Assembly: GCA_023387655.1 (NCBI GenBank)
Contig: JAEWHR010000117.1
Span: 1 to 64,000 of the forward strand
DNA length: 64,000 bases
Origin: Bacillota bacterium
GTDB taxonomy: Bacteria > Bacillota > Clostridia > Lachnospirales > Lachnospiraceae
Direction: 5' to 3'
Positions 58,314 to 64,000 of the stretch are shown piece after piece; position 1 is the first letter of the stretch; the number at the start of each line of letters is the position of its first letter. The notes below the pieces were generated by a model. It saw only the letters and a program-made list of their open reading frames with translations. It did not search any database and was not told the origin of the DNA. A program made the position numbers and the translations under genes.

Positions 58314-60932
58314 ATGGCAAAAAAAGTGGAATTACAGACAAATGGGTTAGTTGACTCCCTCGACGCATTAACAGCAAAATTAAGAGAATTAAAGGAAGCA
58401 CAAGAGATATTTGCTACCTACACTCAAGAGCAAGTAGATAAAATTTTCTTCGCTGCTGCTATGGCTGCCAATCAGCAACGTATTCCGTTAGCAAAAATGG
58501 CCGTAGAAGAAACAGGTATGGGTATAGTAGAGGACAAAGTAATTAAGAATCACTATGCTGCAGAATATATTTACAATGCATACAAAGATACAAAAACATG
58601 TGGAGTAATTGAAGAAGATTCTAGCTTCGGTATTAAGAAAATTGCAGAGCCAATCGGCGTTGTCGCAGCTGTAATTCCAACTACTAACCCTACCTCCACT
58701 GCTATTTTTAAAACTTTACTTTGTTTAAAAACTCGTAACGCAATTATCATCAGCCCACATCCACGTGCAAAGAACTGTACAATCGCTGCTGCCAAAGTAG
58801 TATTAGATGCTGCAGTTGCAGCTGGTGCTCCAGCAGGAATTATTGGATGGATTGATGTTCCTTCCCTTGAGTTAACCAATGAAGTTATGAAGAATGCAGA
58901 CATTATTCTTGCAACAGGTGGTCCTGGAATGGTAAAGGCTGCTTATTCTTCTGGTAAACCAGCGCTTGGTGTTGGTGCGGGTAATACCCCTGTTATTATG
59001 GATGAAAGCTGCGATGTTCGTCTTGCCGTAAGCTCCATTATTCACTCTAAGACATTTGATAACGGTATGATTTGTGCTTCTGAACAATCTGTAATTATCA
59101 GTGATAAAATCTATGAAGCTTCTAAAAAAGAATTCAAGGAGCGTGGATGCCATATCTGCTCCCCAGAAGAGACTCAGAAGCTTCGTGAAACAATCTTAAT
59201 CAATGGCGCATTAAATGCTAAGATTGTTGGACAAAGCGCTTATACAATTGCAAAACTTGCAGGGTTTGAGGTTCCAGAAACTACTAAGATTTTAATTGGT
59301 GAAGTAGAATCTGTTGAGTTAGAAGAACAATTTGCACATGAGAAACTTTCTCCAGTACTTGCAATGTATAAATCCAAATCATTCGAAGATGCAGTAAGCA
59401 AAGCTGCTCGTCTTGTTGCTGATGGTGGTTATGGTCATACTTCCTCGATTTATATTAATGTAGGTACAGGACAAGAAAAGATTGCGACATTCTCTGATGC
59501 AATGAAGACTTGCCGTATTCTTGTAAATACACCTTCTTCTCATGGCGGTATCGGCGACCTTTACAACTTTAAATTAGCTCCTTCTCTTACTCTTGGTTGT
59601 GGCTCTTGGGGCGGTAATTCCGTATCAGAAAACGTAGGAGTAAAACACTTAATTAACATTAAGACAGTTGCTGAGAGGAGAGAAAATATGCTTTGGTTTA
59701 GAGCACCTGAGAAAGTATACTTTAAGAAGGGTTGTTTACCAGTTGCCCTCGCAGAATTAAAAGATGTAATGAATAAGAAGAAAGTATTTATCGTAACCGA
59801 TGCATTTCTTTATAAGAATGGCTATACGAAGAGTGTAACAGATCAATTAGATGCTATGGGAATTCAACATACTACATTCTATAATGTTGCTCCAGATCCA
59901 TCCTTAGCCTGTGCTTCTGAAGGTGCAGAGGCAATGAGACTTTTTGAGCCAGACTGCATTATCGCAATCGGTGGTGGTTCTGCAATGGATGCCGGAAAGA
60001 TTATGTGGGTTATGTACGAACACCCAGAAGTGAACTTCCTTGATCTTGCAATGCGCTTTATGGATATTAGAAAACGTGTTTATAGTTTCCCTAAGATGGG
60101 TGAAAAAGCTTACTTTATTGCAATTCCAACTTCCTCTGGTACCGGTTCTGAAGTGACACCATTTGCCGTTATTACCGATGAAAGAACTGGAGTAAAATAT
60201 CCTCTTGCAGATTACGAATTACTTCCTAAGATGGCAATTATAGATGCAGATATGATGATGAATCAGCCAAAGGGATTAACCTCTGCTTCCGGTATTGATG
60301 CTCTCACTCATGCCTTAGAGGCATATGCTTCTATTATGGCTACTGATTATACCGATGGCCTCGCATTAAAAGCAATGAAGAATATCTTTGCTTACCTACC
60401 AAGTGCTTATGAAAATGGTGCAGCAGATCCGATTGCTAGAGAGAAAATGGCGGATGCCTCTACCTTAGCTGGTATGGCATTTGCAAATGCATTCTTAGGA
60501 ATTTGTCACTCCATGGCTCATAAGTTAGGAGCATTCCATCACTTACCACATGGTGTTGCCAATGCACTCTTAATCAATGAGGTAATGCGCTTTAACGCAG
60601 TAAGCATCCCTACAAAGATGGGTACATTCTCTCAATATCAATACCCACATGCCTTAGATCGTTACGTAGAATGTGCTAACTTCTTAGGTATCGCTGGAAA
60701 GAACGACAACGAGAAATTTGAAAACCTTCTTAAGGCAATTGATGAATTAAAAGAAAAAGTTGGAATCAAGAAAACCATTAAAGAATATGGCGTAGATGAG
60801 AAACAATTCCTAGAGACTTTAGATGAAATGGTTGAGCAAGCGTTCGATGATCAGTGTACTGGTGCCAACCCTAGATATCCATTAATGAAAGAAATCAAAG
60901 AAATCTATCTTAAGGTGTACTACGGTAAATAA
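58314..60932 (+). CDS. adhE: Bifunctional aldehyde-alcohol dehydrogenase
   Basis: AdhE reduces acetyl-CoA to acetaldehyde and then ethanol, using two NADH; it is the main ethanol enzyme of clostridia. The 872-residue protein has an N-terminal aldehyde dehydrogenase (1-440) with catalytic Cys254 in GMICASEQSVI, and a C-terminal iron alcohol dehydrogenase (460-872). The latter shows GGGSAMDAGK, the metal ligands in SGIDALTHALEAYAS and GICHSMAHKLGAFHHLPHG. The linker carries NLLWFRAPEKVYFKKGC-like text, standard for spirosome-forming AdhE. AGGAGG lies eight bases before the ATG. It is a single gene with its own terminator; a Rex site is upstream. Confidence 0.98.
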   Translation: MAKKVELQTNGLVDSLDALTAKLRELKEAQEIFATYTQEQVDKIFFAAAMAANQQRIPLAKMAVEETGMGIVEDKVIKNHYAAEYIYNAYKDTKTCGVIEEDSSFGIKKIAEPIGVVAAVIPTTNPTSTAIFKTLLCLKTRNAIIISPHPRAKNCTIAAAKVVLDAAVAAGAPAGIIGWIDVPSLELTNEVMKNADIILATGGPGMVKAAYSSGKPALGVGAGNTPVIMDESCDVRLAVSSIIHSKTFDNGMICASEQSVIISDKIYEASKKEFKERGCHICSPEETQKLRETILINGALNAKIVGQSAYTIAKLAGFEVPETTKILIGEVESVELEEQFAHEKLSPVLAMYKSKSFEDAVSKAARLVADGGYGHTSSIYINVGTGQEKIATFSDAMKTCRILVNTPSSHGGIGDLYNFKLAPSLTLGCGSWGGNSVSENVGVKHLINIKTVAERRENMLWFRAPEKVYFKKGCLPVALAELKDVMNKKKVFIVTDAFLYKNGYTKSVTDQLDAMGIQHTTFYNVAPDPSLACASEGAEAMRLFEPDCIIAIGGGSAMDAGKIMWVMYEHPEVNFLDLAMRFMDIRKRVYSFPKMGEKAYFIAIPTSSGTGSEVTPFAVITDERTGVKYPLADYELLPKMAIIDADMMMNQPKGLTSASGIDALTHALEAYASIMATDYTDGLALKAMKNIFAYLPSAYENGAADPIAREKMADASTLAGMAFANAFLGICHSMAHKLGAFHHLPHGVANALLINEVMRFNAVSIPTKMGTFSQYQYPHALDRYVECANFLGIAGKNDNEKFENLLKAIDELKEKVGIKKTIKEYGVDEKQFLETLDEMVEQAFDDQCTGANPRYPLMKEIKEIYLKVYYGK

Positions 60933-61048
60933 GAGTTATACGCCTTTAGTTACATCTAACCTAAGAGGCTTATACGTTACACATTTCTAAATCGGGCAGT
61001 GAAAAAATAGCTTTAATGCAATGCTCGCTTCCCATTGAGGGTTTATAT

Positions 61049-61092
61049 AAAAAAGAAGGAAGGGTATCTTTATTTCTCTTCCTTCTTTTATG
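61049..61092 (+). terminator. Terminator of adhE
   Basis: AAAAGAAGGAAG and CTTCCTTCTTTT flank a 15-base loop, ending in T-rich DNA. The last bases overlap the stop codon of the convergent gene. Confidence 0.85.
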
Positions 61093-61855
61093 TTTTGGAA
61101 TACTTTCTAATCTCAGGTACATTACTTTTACTCTCATAATAACTGCTTTGCTCTAGATAAAAGTCCTCTAAATTTCGATTTTTATCTAATAATTCTTTGA
61201 TACTAATTGTTCCAAGATTAATTCCTTTTGATAGTACCATGACACGATCACAGAGTTTTTCCATCTCCCATAGCATAGAACTTGATATCACAATACAAAT
61301 TCCTAGTTCATGAGATATTCTTTTTAATAACTCTCTTATTTTTTTTGTGGCAATCGGATTAAAATCCCTGATTGGTTCATCTAGTATAAGAAGCATTGGA
61401 TTATTAAGAAGTGATATTCCTATTGCAAGAATAAGTTTATTTTCAGCTGAATAGCTTTTGACCTTCTTATTTAAATCAAGCTGTGATGAAATTAATTGTT
61501 CCACTACCTTAAGCTGCTCCTTTGAAATTATTCTTATATTTGCATACCGATTTAAGTTTTCAAGCCCGGTCAAGCGCTCCAATAAGTGTGGTAATTTTAC
61601 TATCACACCTATTTCTTTAATAGCATCTTCATAATCATAATCAAGGTCATATCCACCTATAATTACGGTTCCTTCTTCTTTTTTTAGTAACCCTGTTACT
61701 AACTTAATTATTGTAGTCTTTCCGTCCCCTTTCTGTCCAAAGATGCCAAAAATCTCACCCGAATATCCTGTTAGTGAAATACGATTTATAATCTTATGTC
61801 TCCTATATTGTTTGGTTAATCCTATCACTTGTAATACGATAGTTTTACTTTTCAT
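61088..61855 (-). CDS. Degenerate ABC ATPase, orphan
   Basis: This 255-residue ABC ATPase-like protein has Walker A GQKGDGKTT and Walker B LLILDEPIRDFNPI. The signature is lost (SYSAENKLILAIGI in place of SGGxxxR) and the H-loop histidine is replaced by Ser (VISSSMLWEME). It probably hydrolyses ATP poorly or has a regulatory role. I start at ATG 61855 (MKSKTIV), with GGAGG five bases before. There is no permease gene nearby. Confidence 0.85.
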   Translation of the reverse strand: MKSKTIVLQVIGLTKQYRRHKIINRISLTGYSGEIFGIFGQKGDGKTTIIKLVTGLLKKEEGTVIIGGYDLDYDYEDAIKEIGVIVKLPHLLERLTGLENLNRYANIRIISKEQLKVVEQLISSQLDLNKKVKSYSAENKLILAIGISLLNNPMLLILDEPIRDFNPIATKKIRELLKRISHELGICIVISSSMLWEMEKLCDRVMVLSKGINLGTISIKELLDKNRNLEDFYLEQSSYYESKSNVPEIRKYSKT

Positions 61856-62004
61856 TCTACCTCCAGAATTACACATGTTGTTTGTTTAGAATTGAAAAAA
61901 CTCATTCCCTCAATTCTACACTCTACTTTCTATAAATTTATTTAAAGTATCAACACAGGTAGCTTCTTTAACCAAACTTTTTCATATTTACTTCAAAATT
62001 ACAA

Positions 62005-62057
62005 AGAGACCATTTTAATTTTTATGAAGCTAAAGGCTTCACTCAAAATGGTCTCTC
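62005..62057 (-). terminator. Terminator after the APH-type gene
   Basis: AGAGACCATTTT and AAAATGGTCTCT pair around an inner TGAAGC/GCTTCA hairpin, just past the stop codon of the minus-strand gene. Confidence 0.8.
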
Positions 62058-62068
62058 TTATTTATTCC

Positions 62069-62815
62069 TTATTCATATTCTACTACGTCTAGCCACCTCA
62101 TAAGTAGCTCTTTTTCCTCTGGCTTTTCCTTACTTAACTGAGCTGCTGCTACAATCGGTAACCATGTCTGTACATAATGCTTCTCGGTCTTGCTCTTTTT
62201 ACAAAATACATCAAGATAATAATCTGCAAGTTTTTGATTCTCTAAGGCAAACAAGAGATAAGTTCTAGCCGCATCTGCACTTGCATTTCCTTGTGTAGCA
62301 TGTACCCAGTCAATCACATACATTTTATTATTTGATACAATAATATTATTCGGATTAAAATCACCATGACATACCTTTACATGCTTTGGCATACCATCTA
62401 ATCTTGTTAATAAATCGTATTTTTTAATACTATCTAGCATCTCAAGGCTATTAATCTGGCGAATCAACTTATCTTTTAATTTGTTTAATAATGGAGCTCT
62501 CTTAGAGTGGATTTCAAGCTGAAGGTCAACCATTTTGTCTATGTACTCTTCTTTTCTATCCGGTTCTTCTTTCATTAACTGACCTAAGGTCTTCCCTTCG
62601 ATAAAATTCATAGTAATTGCCCATTGTCCATCTTCAATTCCAACTTCACTTATACTTGGAATAGCTAACCCAGTCTCTTCGACTCTTGTTGTGTTCAACG
62701 CCTCGTTAAGTACGTCTGTTTTGTTTGTTCCCTTATTGAAAACTTTAATTGCATTGTCACCTTCACGAAAAACACTAGCTTTCTGTCCTTTTGAAATTAA
62801 GTTTGTAAGCTTCAT
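62069..62815 (-). CDS. APH-fold phosphotransferase
   Basis: This 248-residue protein of the aminoglycoside-phosphotransferase/choline-kinase fold has the lysine of a kinase N-lobe (NAIKVFNKGTN), the catalytic loop VCHGDFNPNNIIV (Brenner motif HGDxxxxN) and DW in YVIDWVHATQGN for metal binding. The family includes kinases for antibiotics, choline, homoserine and sugars, so drug resistance should not be assumed. The gene has GAGGAG before its ATG and stands alone. Substrate unknown. Confidence 0.88.
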   Translation of the reverse strand: MKLTNLISKGQKASVFREGDNAIKVFNKGTNKTDVLNEALNTTRVEETGLAIPSISEVGIEDGQWAITMNFIEGKTLGQLMKEEPDRKEEYIDKMVDLQLEIHSKRAPLLNKLKDKLIRQINSLEMLDSIKKYDLLTRLDGMPKHVKVCHGDFNPNNIIVSNNKMYVIDWVHATQGNASADAARTYLLFALENQKLADYYLDVFCKKSKTEKHYVQTWLPIVAAAQLSKEKPEEKELLMRWLDVVEYE

Positions 62816-63098
62816 AACATTTGCTCCTCTCGTCTAGGCTTTAATAAGTCGTACTATATTTTGTATTCCATATAGTTTTGTAACATTTATATAAAATACT
62901 TTAAATTGATACTATAATTATAGCACATATTGCTAATATTGTATAGTGTTTCTCTCGTTAATTACATTCTAATTTTACTCCTTTACAAATTAACCCCAAT
63001 TATAAAATACAAGGGATAGAAATATCTTAAAAAATAGTTGCATATATCCAACTTGACTGCAATTTAAAGACATCTCTTCCATACAAGTCTCAACTTCC

Positions 63099-63127
63099 TT
63101 TACTTCAATATTTGCATGTACTATAAT
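63099..63127 (+). promoter_or_regulatory. Candidate araD promoter
   Basis: TTTACT (63099-63104) and TATAAT (63122-63127) have a 17-base spacer, 44 bases ahead of the start codon. The rest of 62816-63098 is AT-rich with no supported signal. Confidence 0.65.
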
Positions 63128-63171
63128 AAATACAGTTACTTATTCTATTATACATAACAGGGGGAATAAAA

Positions 63172-63894
63172 ATGTTAGAAAAATTGAAAGAAGAAGTTTA
63201 TCAAGCAAATATGATGTTACCAAAGCATGGGTTAATTACATTAACTTGGGGTAATGTTTCCGCACAAGATAAAGAAACAGGATACATTGTAATTAAACCA
63301 TCTGGAGTTGAGTATACTAACATGAGAGCAGAGGACATGGTTGTGGTAGACTTAGAAGGACATGTAATTGAAGGTGCCCTAAATCCTTCTTCTGATACCC
63401 CAACTCATATAGAATTGTATCAAACATATCCTGATCTTGGTGGCATTGTTCATACTCATTCACGCTTTGCAACTATCTTTGCACAAGCAGGAGCTTCCAT
63501 CCCAGCACTTGGTACAACCCATGCAGATTATTTCTATGGTTCCATACCATGCACTCGTAAAATGACGAAAAACGAAATTAAAGGTTCCTATGAGAAAGAA
63601 ACAGGTAGAGTTATCATTGATACCTTCGAAAAACTTAATATTGATCCTTACCAGGTTCCATCCGTTCTTGTTCATAGCCATGGCCCATTTACCTGGGGAA
63701 ACAGCGCTTTAAAAGCAGTAGAAAATGCTATTGTTTTAGAAGAAGTTGCGCAGATGGCTTGGCATACACTACTTCTCTATCAAAGCAATCATATAACAAA
63801 CACTTGTCCTTCCATGCAACAAGATTTACTAGATAAACACTACCTTAGAAAACATGGTCCTAATTCATATTATGGTCAAAAGCGTCCAGAATAG
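63172..63894 (+). CDS. araD: L-ribulose-5-phosphate 4-epimerase
   Basis: This 240-residue class II aldolase-type epimerase has GNVSAQDKETGYIVIKPSGV (phosphate and substrate loop), zinc ligands in VHTHSRFATIFAQAG and the catalytic HADYFYG region, and the late VLVHSHGPFTWG. It turns L-ribulose-5-phosphate into D-xylulose-5-phosphate in arabinose use, though some relatives serve other pentoses. Length and motifs fit AraD. GGGGG lies six bases before the ATG. The araA and araB genes are not in the window. The remaining 106 bases show nothing I can support. Confidence 0.95.
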   Translation: MLEKLKEEVYQANMMLPKHGLITLTWGNVSAQDKETGYIVIKPSGVEYTNMRAEDMVVVDLEGHVIEGALNPSSDTPTHIELYQTYPDLGGIVHTHSRFATIFAQAGASIPALGTTHADYFYGSIPCTRKMTKNEIKGSYEKETGRVIIDTFEKLNIDPYQVPSVLVHSHGPFTWGNSALKAVENAIVLEEVAQMAWHTLLLYQSNHITNTCPSMQQDLLDKHYLRKHGPNSYYGQKRPE

Positions 63895-64000
63895 TTCTTT
63901 GTTATAGTTTGCAGTATTTATAGGATTTTATCTTGCTACATGCAGAAAAATACTTTATAATAACAATATACGGGCACCCCGTCAAGTCTATCTTGAACGG

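Noticed and set aside
62069..62815. Aminoglycoside resistance gene
   Set aside because: Only the broad APH/choline-kinase fold is supported; the motifs do not identify an antibiotic substrate.

Overview
The window is AT-rich chromosomal DNA of a Gram-positive, endospore-forming anaerobe. SpmA/SpmB, an AbrB/SpoVT regulator, a large Bacillus-type SRP RNA, a SAM-I riboswitch, Gram-positive LexA boxes, a Rex operator in front of a fused AdhE, an iron-hydrogenase-associated TM1266 regulator and a DUF6128-type protein together point to Clostridia, most likely Lachnospiraceae (Lachnoclostridium phytofermentans-like; this species guess is from memory, not a search). Nearly all genes look vertically inherited. 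I see no insertion sequence, prophage, CRISPR array or rRNA.

Layout. 1-5.8 kb (minus): a lipoprotein transporter subunit cut by the window edge and a TM1266-family gene behind a promoter and a riboswitch-like attenuator; a histidine kinase/response regulator pair; metK under a SAM-I riboswitch. 5.9-9.0 kb (minus): the copper operon copA-csoR-copZ with a CsoR operator over its start site. 9.3-16.8 kb: an HD-GYP protein, murA, a flavin-reductase-like gene with a shikimate-kinase-like gene, a small Ig-fold protein, a TPR-plus-ATPase protein and an orphan ABC ATPase. 17.0-26.3 kb (minus): a four-gene SMC cassette resembling JetA-JetB-JetC of Wadjet (MukF-MukE-MukB-like), led not by the JetD nuclease but by a cyclic-nucleotide-binding-domain protein with a large unknown C-terminus. 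This is the best candidate for an undescribed system here. 26.4-26.9 kb: SRP RNA. 27-34 kb: an LCP cell-wall ligase, a 23-bp tandem repeat, tadA, a radical-SAM activase, a GNAT, a DUF6128-like protein and an ABC-F ATPase.

34.3-44.2 kb: a hydrolase remnant, a GNAT, rsmA, tatD, a PfkB sugar-phosphate kinase, a GntR-controlled ABC-2 exporter, ptsI and spmA-spmB. 44.7-52.6 kb: abrB, rsmI, trmN6, ricT, holB, yaaR, a guanylate-kinase-like gene and an Orn/Lys/Arg decarboxylase. This matches the Bacillus subtilis abrB-to-yaaO block, except that a Gmk-like gene sits in the tmk slot. trmB follows divergently. 53-64 kb: trxA, an AI-2E-type permease, two identical tRNA-Lys(CTT) genes, a LexA-controlled dinB operon, an SRAP protein, adhE with a Rex site, a degenerate ABC ATPase, an APH-fold kinase and araD.

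Regulatory logic can be read for several units: SAM to metK, copper via CsoR to copA, DNA damage via LexA to dinB, NADH/NAD+ via Rex to adhE, and GntR autoregulation of the ABC exporter. All calls come from reading the sequence; no database search was run.
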